The notes under the pieces: model-generated
Seen by the model: only the letters and a program-made list of their open reading frames with translations
Database searches by the model: none
What the model was told of the DNA's origin: nothing
In this document: positions 1 through 8,441 of the stretch, in pieces
Layout: every line of letters begins with the position of its first letter
Numbering within the stretch: position 1 is the first letter of the stretch
Made by a program: the position numbers and the translations under genes
Source: UBA6059 sp040219045
GTDB taxonomy: Bacteria; Bacteroidota; Bacteroidia; Cytophagales; Cyclobacteriaceae
DNA: 64,000 nucleotides
Direction: 5' to 3'
Assembly (NCBI GenBank): GCA_965229505.1
Contig: OZ245881.1
Span: 2,852,001-2,916,000 of the forward strand

Positions 1-212
1 CTCACGACTACTTCTGTGATACTGAGTGAGTCGCCCTTCAGGCCTACAGTGACCGGTATAGAGTCGGACAGTGTAAATCGATCACTGCTTTTTGGCGAAA
101 TGATGGAGGTACTGTTTTTTATCCTTGGGCTTTTGGGTTGCTCTTTTTCGCTACCGCAAGAAAGGACTCCAAAACAAAGACCTAAGGCCAGAAAATAGAC
201 AATATTCTTCAT
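1..212 (-). CDS. lipoprotein, N-terminal part only (cut by window edge)
   Basis: Reading the minus strand from the ATG at 212 gives about 70 open codons running off the window, so the C-terminus is not visible. Residues 1-19 form a lipoprotein signal with a lipobox ending at Cys19 (V-L-S-C). A Ser/Lys/Pro-rich linker follows, then a short beta-like segment (FTLSDSIPVTV). This N-terminal layout recalls Bacteroidota glutaminyl-peptide cyclotransferases, but too little is visible to name it. The gene starts 10 bases after the stop of the DsrE-like gene upstream, so the two are probably co-transcribed. A copy of the word TTGCGGTAGC lies over the lipobox codons. Confidence 0.6.
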   Translation of the reverse strand, partial: MKNIVYFLALGLCFGVLSCGSEKEQPKSPRIKNSTSIISPKSSDRFTLSDSIPVTVGLKGDSLSITEVVV

Positions 213-221
213 CGGAAAATT

Positions 222-779
222 CTAGAAAACGAGACTCGTATAGCCTTGGATTTCGTAGGTGGTCATGACGGTTAATGCAGAAACGCTGAGTTTAATATTT
301 GGGTTGAGGCCATCAATGGGATAGTCCCTGGCGATCATGCTCTGACCACAGACAAACAACTCAACACCCGCGTCAGTCAGCTCCTGGATCAGCCCGATGT
401 TGGGGTTATCCGTACCAAATTTGGCTTGGTAGGTTGCATTATCGGCGATTGATGGAGTAGCCATATTGTGAATGACCGCCTTCACTTTGATTTTGTCTGG
501 TGATGTACCCCCTACTGCATGTAGATTGAGCATACGTGCGATATTGTTAAGCGCTGGATTAATCTCATCCGGAGATGAAGGCCCGGATCTAATATCAATA
601 ACGATATTGTATTCAAGGTCGCCGGAAGGCGTTTCTTCTGCCGAGGGTATCACATAGATCCCACCATAATTCTTGATCACCGGATTTACTTTTTCCTGAC
701 CAAGTAAAGCATGACTACAGGCGATGAGGATGACCAATAGCAACGGGTTGCCAATCCAATTCTTGAATGTATTCGACAT
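222..779 (-). CDS. exported DsrE-family protein
   Basis: 185 residues. A hydrophobic signal peptide (about 1-28, ending ALLGQ) is followed by a compact alpha/beta domain of the DsrE/DsrF type. The last part (AGVELFVCGQSM, Cys144) matches the place where DsrE-fold proteins carry a Cys used in sulfur relay. Known members act in sulfur oxidation or tRNA thiolation in the cytoplasm; exported single-domain versions like this one are common in Bacteroidota and have no settled function. It probably forms an operon with the lipoprotein gene 10 bases downstream. The family assignment is good; the role is unknown. Confidence 0.75.
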   Translation of the reverse strand: MSNTFKNWIGNPLLLVILIACSHALLGQEKVNPVIKNYGGIYVIPSAEETPSGDLEYNIVIDIRSGPSSPDEINPALNNIARMLNLHAVGGTSPDKIKVKAVIHNMATPSIADNATYQAKFGTDNPNIGLIQELTDAGVELFVCGQSMIARDYPIDGLNPNIKLSVSALTVMTTYEIQGYTSLVF

Positions 780-890
780 TAGACTTATCTGATTTGAGTG
801 GGATAACTGCTTAAATGGAGTCTAGATTATGACCAAATTCATGGGTAATTTAAGGTCATATTCCTAAATTCCGTAAAAACAGATACTCAA

Positions 891-1736
891 ATGAAAAGAA
901 TACTTGTTCCCATCGATTTTTCAGAAGAATCAATGAATGCTCTCCATTCAGCTCACTCGCTTGCGAAAGAAACTGGTTCGGAGGTATTGTTAGTCCATGT
1001 GATAGAGGATCCTACAGCTCAAAGCTTCAATACCATGGGCATTGTAGATTATTCACCCATGGATAATGTCTATGTGGTAAAACTCATGGAGAAGACCAAA
1101 GAACGGATGGATAAGCTCGTCAATGAGAGTGAGTATTCTGACATACTCTTGAAGTATAGAATAGAGATTGGGCATGCGTATGAGCAGATATCCAAGGTAA
1201 TCGCCGAACACAAAAGTAGTTTGATTGTGATGGGGTCGAAAGGCGCCAGCGGTATTGTTAACCTCCTTGTGGGCTCTGTAGCAGACAAAGTCGTGAGGAC
1301 GGCCGCATGTCCGGTAATCACGGTAAAGAGTAAATGCGACCTAAGTAATATTAAGAGCATCGTATTTGCCACCGACCTACGAATCGAGCAGGAGTCCATC
1401 ATCGGAGAGCTGAAGAATATGCAAGCCCACTATGACGCACACTTGCACCTGGTGAAGGCCTATGACTCAGAGTGGATCTTAGAGAAAGATGTCAAGCGCA
1501 GAATAGATGAGTTTGCCGAGCAGTTTGGTTTTGACAACTTCAGTACCACAGCTGTCAAGGATAGTGATGAAGTAGACGCCATACTGGATTTTGCTGATGA
1601 AATTGATGCGGATATGATCGCGCTAGCTACTCATCATCGAAGAGGGTTGGAGTCGCTGTTTACAGGATTCATTTCCAAGAATGTGGTGAACAAGAGTGAC
1701 AAGCCTATATGGACGATGGCAATCCCAGAGGATTAA
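891..1736 (+). CDS. universal stress protein, tandem UspA domains
   Basis: 281 residues with two UspA domains, about 1-148 and 153-281. Domain 1 begins with the typical strand MKRILVPIDFS and carries the ATP-binding pattern G-2x-G-9x-G-S at residues 115-129. Domain 2 has ATHHRRGLESLFTGF at the same place, where the glycine pattern is degraded, so only the first domain is likely to bind ATP. Such proteins respond to starvation, redox or salt stress and are cytoplasmic. Transcribed alone, divergent from the DsrE-like gene, with a 111-base spacer upstream that would hold both promoters. Confidence 0.9.
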   Translation: MKRILVPIDFSEESMNALHSAHSLAKETGSEVLLVHVIEDPTAQSFNTMGIVDYSPMDNVYVVKLMEKTKERMDKLVNESEYSDILLKYRIEIGHAYEQISKVIAEHKSSLIVMGSKGASGIVNLLVGSVADKVVRTAACPVITVKSKCDLSNIKSIVFATDLRIEQESIIGELKNMQAHYDAHLHLVKAYDSEWILEKDVKRRIDEFAEQFGFDNFSTTAVKDSDEVDAILDFADEIDADMIALATHHRRGLESLFTGFISKNVVNKSDKPIWTMAIPED

Positions 1737-1761
1737 TATACGATACTAGTACCTGATTTTC

Positions 1762-3036
1762 TTAGAGTTTGTCCATCGAGTGGGCAAACTTTTCGGGCTG
1801 ACTGACCTCCAATAGTCTGGTGACGGTCAGTCCCTGGTAGAGTATTGAGAGTAGCACTACGATGTAAGTCATGGTGACGATCACATCTTTACCCTGAAAT
1901 TCCGGTAGGGAGAGCGACAATGCCACGGGCATACCACCGCGCAAAGCGCCCCAGGTCATTATGGGTATGGTATTTCTTTCAAAGCGGCGATTCTGAGCCA
2001 TGATCTTAATGGGAATAGCCACACTAATCCACCTGGCTAATAGTACGATATTGAATGCAATAAAGCCTGCCGCGAAGTAATCCAGCCGTAGCGGGATGAC
2101 CAGCATTTCCAGAGCAATTAGCACAAAGAGCATGGCGTTGAGGGACTCCTCCATCAGTCGCCAAAACTTGAACACATAGTCTCCGGCGGCATTTGAGGTA
2201 GTCTGCTTATAGCCTTCATTGCCAATGACCAATCCCATCACTACTGCCGCTTGCTTCGACGAAACGTGCGCGATATCGGCCAACTGGGTTCCGGCCATGA
2301 CGAGTGCCAAAGTCATCAATATCTCTACCTCTACCTCATCATTGTCTATGTAGTCGAGCAGCTTGAAGCCGATATAACCCAGGAACAGTCCGATGATAAC
2401 ACCACCCCCTATGTCTGTCCCAAAAATGTAGACCACATCGAAGAGGCTAAGCGAATGCTCCTCACCTGCATGCTCAAGATCAAGCAGTGTCAGTGCCGTA
2501 ACTACTGCCACACCGTCATTGAACAATGATTCTCCGGCAATACGCGTTTCCAGGTCTTTAGACAGGTTAAAACGCTTAATTACCGTCGTTACCGCTATAG
2601 GATCAGTAGGAGAGATCAGTGCTCCAAATACCAAACAGTAGAGGAAGTTGAGTTCAATGCCCAACCAGCCCAATAGATAATAAATAGAGGTGCCTATGAT
2701 ACCTGTAGATAGGAATACACCTACGGTGGCTAATACAAGAACTGGAGTTTTCTCCTTGGCGAGTTTTTTAAAGTCTATTTGAAGCGCTCCTGCAAAAAGC
2801 ATGAAGCTGATAAATATCTGGTAGAGGATTTCGGAGTAGTTGTAATCTTCCATCAGCCGTACAGTTCCAAGCTGGAAACTGGGAGCTACCTGACCGGCAA
2901 CAAAGATGATTACCGATAGGATCAACGCCATGATCATCAAACCAATGGAGGATGGCTGCTTGAGATAGTACGTATTAGTGTAGATGAATATCCCCGCGAG
3001 AAAAATGAAGAGGGCAATTATATCAAGTATATGCAT
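1762..3036 (-). CDS. CPA1-family sodium/proton antiporter
   Basis: 424 residues, almost entirely hydrophobic with about 12 membrane helices. The segments ALISPTDPIAVT and GESLFNDGVAVV are the hallmark helices of the NhaP/NHE (CPA1) family; the Asn-Asp of FNDG lies at the cation-binding site. It exchanges Na+ or K+ for H+ across the inner membrane. There is no C-terminal TrkA-type regulatory domain, so this is a short form. It converges with the stress-protein gene (25-base gap). A TTCCGGTAGG word lies inside at 1900-1909. Confidence 0.9.
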   Translation of the reverse strand: MHILDIIALFIFLAGIFIYTNTYYLKQPSSIGLMIMALILSVIIFVAGQVAPSFQLGTVRLMEDYNYSEILYQIFISFMLFAGALQIDFKKLAKEKTPVLVLATVGVFLSTGIIGTSIYYLLGWLGIELNFLYCLVFGALISPTDPIAVTTVIKRFNLSKDLETRIAGESLFNDGVAVVTALTLLDLEHAGEEHSLSLFDVVYIFGTDIGGGVIIGLFLGYIGFKLLDYIDNDEVEVEILMTLALVMAGTQLADIAHVSSKQAAVVMGLVIGNEGYKQTTSNAAGDYVFKFWRLMEESLNAMLFVLIALEMLVIPLRLDYFAAGFIAFNIVLLARWISVAIPIKIMAQNRRFERNTIPIMTWGALRGGMPVALSLSLPEFQGKDVIVTMTYIVVLLSILYQGLTVTRLLEVSQPEKFAHSMDKL

Positions 3037-3250
3037 ATGTGCTAGGGATAGCTACTTTCGTTCTCTATGATTCTTGATTACAAATGGTGATCACCACTAT
3101 TACTCGTCGTAATTTCGATACCATATTACAGAATAATTTCTAGAAAATTTAATCTTTTTCTTTAAAGTTGGCAGCTGAATACTACTATGCTATTCAAATA
3201 GTACAAATTATTATACAGCTGGCTTGTTACGGGTTGACCACTTTACTCTT

Positions 3251-6200
3251 ATGAAAATCCTTCAAACTTTACTCTTTTGTTTATTCCTGTTGAATTTTGA
3301 CTTGGTAGCCCAATCTCAAGAGCAGTGGGCCCCACGAAATATCGGGCCTGCCGGAATGAGTGGTCGCATCACCGCCATCGATGTAGTACTGGGTAATCCC
3401 AAGATATGGTATATCGGCACAGCTTCGGGTGGCCTGTGGAAAACGACAAACGATGGGACTACATTTGACCCGATCTTCGATGAGCAGCCCATCCAGAGCA
3501 TCGGAGCAGTAGCTGTTTTCCAACCCAACCCCAGCACCCTGTGGGCAGGCACAGGTGAGGGCAATCCCCGCAATTCTCAGAACAGTGGCGCGGGTATCTA
3601 CAAAAGCCTTGATGCAGGACGGACCTGGCAGCTTATGGGGCTCGAATTGACCAGGAACATTCACCGTGTAATCACCCATCCATCCGACCCCAACACTGTA
3701 TGGGTAGGCGCTCAAGGCAACCCTTACACAGCTGATGAGCACCGAGGAGTGTACAAAACCATAGACGGAGGCAAGACCTGGCGTAAGGTTTTGGAGGCAA
3801 ATAATAAAACAGGAGCAGCAGAGCTGCGTATTGACCCATCAAACCCAAACAAGCTGTTTGCAGCGCTTTGGCAGCTACAGCGCACGCCATGGGATATGAC
3901 CTCCGGCGGGGAGGGCTCGGGCTTGTTCGTTTCTAACGATGGAGGAGAGTCCTGGGCCGACCTATCGGAAAAGGGAGGTCTACCGAAAAAACCTTACGGA
4001 CGTATCGGCATTGCGGTAGCACCATCTAACCCCAATGTGATTTATACCCTCATCGAGAGTGAGAAAAACGCCATGTACAAATCCGAAGACGGAGGTGCTA
4101 CATGGACGATGATTAATGAAAAGACCATCGGCAGCCGGCCGTTCTATTTTGCTGATCTCTATGTCGACCCTAAGAATGAAAATCGCGTCTACAACCTTTA
4201 CTCTCGGTTGGCCAGGAGTGAAAACGGAGGCAAAGACTTTGAGGTGATCGAAGATTGGGGGTTTGAGGTACACGCAGACCATCAGGCATTCTGGATACAC
4301 CCAAACGATCCGGACTTTATCATTGATGGCACGGATGGGGGGCTCTATTGGACAAAAGATGGTGCGGACCACTGGCGGTTTGCAGAGAATTTGCCGCTTG
4401 GTCAGTTCTATCATGTCACGCTGGATAATGAGTATCCTTACAATGTCTATGGCGGCTTGCAGGACAATGGCACCTGGTATGGCCCCAATAAGGTTTGGAA
4501 TCGGGGCGGGTTAAGAAATGGCTACTGGAAGGAATTGGCCTTCAATGATGGCTTTGATGTGGCGATGGATGCGGAGGCTGACCATATTGTCTACGCGCTT
4601 TGGCAAGGTGGGATGCTGGTGCGGATTAATAAGCAAACCGGCCAGCGAAAGACTATTCGCCCTGCGGATCCTGAGCGAAAACTGCGATTCAACTGGAATG
4701 CTGCTATCGCCAGTGATCCTTTTCGGTCAGGCACTATTTACCTGGGCAGCCAATTCGTTCACAAGAGTACAGACTTTGGTGATAGCTGGAAGGTCATCAG
4801 TCCGGACTTGACTACCAATGATGCCAAGAAACAGCAGCAACTTACCAGCGGTGGGCTGTCCATTGACGCGACTACCGCAGAAAATCATACCACTTTGGTG
4901 ACAATAGCACCGAGCTCAGTCAAAGAAGGCGTGATATGGACAGGCAGTGATGACGGCAAAGTGCATCTGACTAATGATGGCGGGGAGTCGTGGGTTGACC
5001 TTACCAGAAATATTAAAGGTGCGCCCGAGGCAGGTTGGGTGACCCAAATCGTAGCTTCTACTTACGATGAACAGTACGCCTATGTGGTGATCGACAATCA
5101 CAGACAAGGAGATTGGAAGCCCTATGTATTTGAAACCACAGACGGTGGTAAGTCCTGGCAGAACTTGCTGCTCAACAAAGGCATTGATGCTTTCGCGCTC
5201 TCGTTCGTCCAGCATCCCAAAACGCCCAACCTGATGTTTGTGGGTACTGAGTTTGGGCTTTACTATTCAATTGATGGGGGTGATGCATGGAGCAAATGGG
5301 AAGTTGGCTTTCCCTCAGTTTCGACTACTGATCTGAAGATCCACCCACGAGAGAATGACTTGGTGATAGCGACCTTCGGAAGATCATTTTGGGTGCTCGA
5401 TGACCTGGGCCCTCTGGAAGAACTGGCAAGTGCGTCCAAGGTCAAAGATCAAGCAGTTCATCTTTTCAAGACCAGACCGGCTTATCAGGCGATCATTGAT
5501 CAGGCGATCGGTCAGCGGCTGACGCCAGCGCATATGTTCACAGGGGATAATCTGCCAAAAGGAGCGACGCTCAGCTACTGGGTGAATGAAGCGGATTCTG
5601 TCGAGTTGGCCATTAGTCGTGAAGGCAAGGAGATTTACAGCTGGAAGGAAAAAGCCGTCAAAGGTCTCAATCGCACCTACTGGAATCTCGAGAAGGCTGG
5701 TAAATCGATCTATGGCCCCTTGATGAGTCCAGTATTGGAACGGCCATTGGTCTCACCGGGAGCGTATACGGTTCACTTGAACTACGGCGATGCTCAACTG
5801 GAGCAGTCGCTTACTGTGCTTCCTGATCCCAGGATTGAATATGAGGCTATAGCATTTGAGGAAAATGAGAAGCTAAGGGATCGGCTGGAAGACATCAGCC
5901 AGGCTAAGGACGGCTTGATTGATAGCCTGAACTATATCGAAAAGATGGTGAGTGATTACGGTAGTGATGCCAACGAAGAACTTATCAATGGAATAAAGCA
6001 GAAAGTCGAGGAAGTCTGGAGTCTCATTGCCTACCGCAATGTACAAGGAGCCATTAGCGACTCACCTAGGTTGGAGCATCAGATCGGAAAGGCCTTCTAC
6101 TACATGCACTCCCCCTATGAGCCTGTTAGTGAAAATGATAGAGCGGTAATTGCAGATTTGGAGAAACAGCTATCCGCAGTTCAATCGTACTATCGAAGTG

Positions 6201-6262
6201 ACCTGCTGCCACATTGGCTGGAGTTCAAGAATGACGTCAGCAAGAACGGATTTGAGTTTTAG
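3251..6262 (+). CDS. secreted BNR-repeat (sortilin/VPS10-like) beta-propeller protein
   Basis: About 1003 residues from the ATG at 3251. An ATG-like start nine codons upstream would spoil the signal peptide (MKILQTLLFCLFLL, cleaved near VAQSQ). The body contains many S/T-x-DGG-x-T/S-W BNR blades (for example TTNDGT, SLDAGRTW, TIDGGKTW, SNDGGESW), forming one or two propellers as in sortilin-like glycosyl hydrolases. The C-terminal 250 residues include an Ig-like segment and a helical end. Exported; substrate unknown. It is paralogous to the gene at 59069-62248. Its 3' end overlaps the convergent downstream gene by 4 bases. Confidence 0.85.
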   Translation: MKILQTLLFCLFLLNFDLVAQSQEQWAPRNIGPAGMSGRITAIDVVLGNPKIWYIGTASGGLWKTTNDGTTFDPIFDEQPIQSIGAVAVFQPNPSTLWAGTGEGNPRNSQNSGAGIYKSLDAGRTWQLMGLELTRNIHRVITHPSDPNTVWVGAQGNPYTADEHRGVYKTIDGGKTWRKVLEANNKTGAAELRIDPSNPNKLFAALWQLQRTPWDMTSGGEGSGLFVSNDGGESWADLSEKGGLPKKPYGRIGIAVAPSNPNVIYTLIESEKNAMYKSEDGGATWTMINEKTIGSRPFYFADLYVDPKNENRVYNLYSRLARSENGGKDFEVIEDWGFEVHADHQAFWIHPNDPDFIIDGTDGGLYWTKDGADHWRFAENLPLGQFYHVTLDNEYPYNVYGGLQDNGTWYGPNKVWNRGGLRNGYWKELAFNDGFDVAMDAEADHIVYALWQGGMLVRINKQTGQRKTIRPADPERKLRFNWNAAIASDPFRSGTIYLGSQFVHKSTDFGDSWKVISPDLTTNDAKKQQQLTSGGLSIDATTAENHTTLVTIAPSSVKEGVIWTGSDDGKVHLTNDGGESWVDLTRNIKGAPEAGWVTQIVASTYDEQYAYVVIDNHRQGDWKPYVFETTDGGKSWQNLLLNKGIDAFALSFVQHPKTPNLMFVGTEFGLYYSIDGGDAWSKWEVGFPSVSTTDLKIHPRENDLVIATFGRSFWVLDDLGPLEELASASKVKDQAVHLFKTRPAYQAIIDQAIGQRLTPAHMFTGDNLPKGATLSYWVNEADSVELAISREGKEIYSWKEKAVKGLNRTYWNLEKAGKSIYGPLMSPVLERPLVSPGAYTVHLNYGDAQLEQSLTVLPDPRIEYEAIAFEENEKLRDRLEDISQAKDGLIDSLNYIEKMVSDYGSDANEELINGIKQKVEEVWSLIAYRNVQGAISDSPRLEHQIGKAFYYMHSPYEPVSENDRAVIADLEKQLSAVQSYYRSDLLPHWLEFKNDVSKNGFEF

Positions 6263-7017
6263 GGCGAGAAGGTCACACCATTCATCTCAAGGAAATAATC
6301 CCGATTCATAATTGGATCGAGTGACTCATAATATTCGCATATAATTTCGAATTTATTTCGAAGAGCGGTGTGACTGTCGATCGCATTCCAAAAAGCAGGC
6401 TTATTGATGAAGATATTCTCGGCGAAAGCTGCAAAATCCTCGAATTTGTTCATTACCGCATATTTATTGATGAACCCTTTGTCATACAGATCCGGTGCAA
6501 AATCACGGTTGTTGCTTTTGATTTCACCATACTTCAGGGTGTTATTCTTTTTCCAACTTTTCAGATCGAACCCTTTTCCTTCAAACATTTGTAGCCTATG
6601 GGAGATCTCATGATGGATCACCCGTTCAAGATCTAGCGTGTCAACTTGACCATTGTCCAGATATGGTATGGCAAATAAGAATCCATGTTTACCACGGTAA
6701 ACGCCCATCAGATCATTTCCTTTATCAAACTGATCGTAGAGATAAAGCTTTTCTACATGCCTGTCGAGCACATCGCTTGTGTACTTCCGCAACGTTTTGT
6801 TGGTGATGCTTAGAATAGTCTCATGAAATTCTGCAGGCGTTTCGATTACATCATAGGCCGCAGCAGATCTATGCGGATGCTCTTTGAAGTCTTCTGCATC
6901 AATATGCAGGTATACGGTGGCTTGACTCAGCGAATCTTCCCATTTGATAGTCTGAGCTTGAAGCAGGGTGGTACTTAGACCGATTACCAGAATGGCTATG
7001 CTAACAAGGTATTTCAT
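6259..7017 (-). CDS. exported putative zinc metallopeptidase (HExxH)
   Basis: 252 residues with a signal peptide (about 1-21, ending LLQAQ). Residues 136-140 read HEISH, a zinc-binding HExxH motif, and a FEDFAAFAE segment near 182-190 offers a downstream acidic ligand as in gluzincin-type peptidases (E-D-x-A pattern). Such proteins act in the periplasm or outside the cell. I infer peptidase activity from the motif pair alone; no propeptide is evident. Expressed alone, convergent with the BNR gene (4-base overlap of stops). Confidence 0.6.
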   Translation of the reverse strand: MKYLVSIAILVIGLSTTLLQAQTIKWEDSLSQATVYLHIDAEDFKEHPHRSAAAYDVIETPAEFHETILSITNKTLRKYTSDVLDRHVEKLYLYDQFDKGNDLMGVYRGKHGFLFAIPYLDNGQVDTLDLERVIHHEISHRLQMFEGKGFDLKSWKKNNTLKYGEIKSNNRDFAPDLYDKGFINKYAVMNKFEDFAAFAENIFINKPAFWNAIDSHTALRNKFEIICEYYESLDPIMNRDYFLEMNGVTFSP

Positions 7018-7141
7018 TGGATTAAAGGCATTAATTTAAAGAAAACCCTCGGACTTCCCTGATCAGTTCTTACTCCCGAGTTGTTTACTCCAATTAGCTT
7101 GGAAGTATAAGACTTCAGTTTACTATTACCTACCATTCTAA

Positions 7142-7828
7142 TCAGAGCAGCTCTCTGATCCTGATGTTTCTGAAAGCTACTTTACCACCATAGTCCTGTA
7201 AGCAGATATGGCCGGTTTGAGCTTGCCCAAAAACGTCCCAGCCGGCGAAGGTCGAATTGGCGATAAGCGCATCCCACTCGGGCCCATGCACAGGAAACTC
7301 AACTACTTTCTCATCATTGAAGATTAGGTAGCCCAGATTCTCCTTGTGGTCGATGTGGAGTAGATAGCTGTTCCATTCACCGGACGGCTTGCTCACAATC
7401 TCCGATGGCGCGATCATGCCATATAGTGAGCCCGCCCGGTTAATATCACCGCGTTCTTCGATATAGGCAGTCCAGCCATCGTCTAATATTTGAATCTCAG
7501 CACCAGTCTGGTAGGGATGTTCAAACTTTGGGTCTTCCACTACGCCCCAGAAGAGTCCAGAGTTTCCATTTTCTCCGATCATCCATTCCAGCGCAAGCTC
7601 AAAATTGGTGTACTGCTGGTCGGTCATAAGATTGGTATTCTCGGCGGCCGTCCGTTGTGCCGGATCGAAGAGCAGGACGCCACGTTGGACATCCCAGCCA
7701 TTGTAGTTTTGCGCTCCTCCATAGACATGCCAGCCATCCAGATTTTCACCATTGAATAGGTCGACCCAGCCGCTATCAGTACTACAGTTGGACAACAAAA
7801 ATGAGAAGATGACAATGAGATATTTCAT
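7142..7828 (-). CDS. DUF1080 (3-keto-disaccharide hydrolase type) lipoprotein
   Basis: 228 residues. Residues 1-15 form a short lipoprotein signal with Cys15. The mature start WVDLFNGENLDGW is the signature opening of DUF1080 domains, a concanavalin-like beta-sandwich, and the whole domain fills the protein. Members of this family include 3-keto-disaccharide hydrolases, and are abundant in Bacteroidota and Planctomycetes that degrade glycans. Lipidated and probably periplasmic or surface exposed. The neighbours give no polysaccharide locus context, so the substrate cannot be inferred. Confidence 0.85.
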   Translation of the reverse strand: MKYLIVIFSFLLSNCSTDSGWVDLFNGENLDGWHVYGGAQNYNGWDVQRGVLLFDPAQRTAAENTNLMTDQQYTNFELALEWMIGENGNSGLFWGVVEDPKFEHPYQTGAEIQILDDGWTAYIEERGDINRAGSLYGMIAPSEIVSKPSGEWNSYLLHIDHKENLGYLIFNDEKVVEFPVHGPEWDALIANSTFAGWDVFGQAQTGHICLQDYGGKVAFRNIRIRELL

Positions 7829-7914
7829 AGGCTTGACCGCAATTATTTGAATCCATAGTTAGTGAATTTTTTCGATTCATTATTCTTGTATTGGCGGATC
7901 AAGAAGTAGACTTA

Positions 7915-8400
7915 ATGAGTCATCGACAGTATTTACAGCTATGCATTATTCCATTACTTGTAATATTGAGTTGTGGAAAGAAGGAGCAACAGAGCGATAG
8001 CTTTGATATCAATAATGTGACTTCCAGCCCAGTCCTTGATGTGGTCGAGGCATCCAGCAGAATTGATTTAACCAGTAAAGGAGTCGGCCCAATTGAGTCA
8101 TTGGTCTTACCTGATACGATCGACCAGGCGTTTGCACTTACTGGCAAGCATATCTATGAGGAGAACTGCATGATCTGCCACAAGCCCACCGAAAAATTTA
8201 TTGGCCCTGCCCCTCAAGGAATATTGGATCGTCGCACACCTGAGTGGGTCATGAATATGATCTTAAACCCTGAGCGCATGCTCAAAGATGACTCTCTGGC
8301 AAGAGATTTATTTCTCGAATTCAATGGTTCGCCGATGGCTAATCAGCACCTGTCGGAAGTTCAAGCCCGCGCCATCCTGGAGTATTTTCGGACTTTGTGA
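7915..8400 (+). CDS. c-type cytochrome lipoprotein
   Basis: 161 residues from the ATG at 7915, chosen because it gives a clean lipoprotein signal with Cys20 (LVILSC); eight upstream codons are dispensable. One haem-binding motif CMICH at 85-89 and a downstream Met in GSPMANQ (about 141) as the likely sixth ligand define a small class I cytochrome c domain (about 70-161). It would carry electrons on the periplasmic side. No oxidase or dehydrogenase partner is adjacent, so its redox partner is unknown. Confidence 0.85.
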   Translation: MSHRQYLQLCIIPLLVILSCGKKEQQSDSFDINNVTSSPVLDVVEASSRIDLTSKGVGPIESLVLPDTIDQAFALTGKHIYEENCMICHKPTEKFIGPAPQGILDRRTPEWVMNMILNPERMLKDDSLARDLFLEFNGSPMANQHLSEVQARAILEYFRTL

Positions 8401-8441
8401 ATGCTGGAAAGTCAACAACGAGTCAGGCATTGCGGTAGCTG

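Noticed and set aside
16..198. Plus-strand 60-residue ORF at the left edge
   Set aside because: It is the antisense reading of a lipoprotein start on the minus strand, which has a proper signal and lipobox.
3281..3742. Long antisense ORFs inside the BNR gene and similar shadows in other large genes
   Set aside because: They follow from codon bias of the real gene, have no signal or domain, and overlap it entirely.
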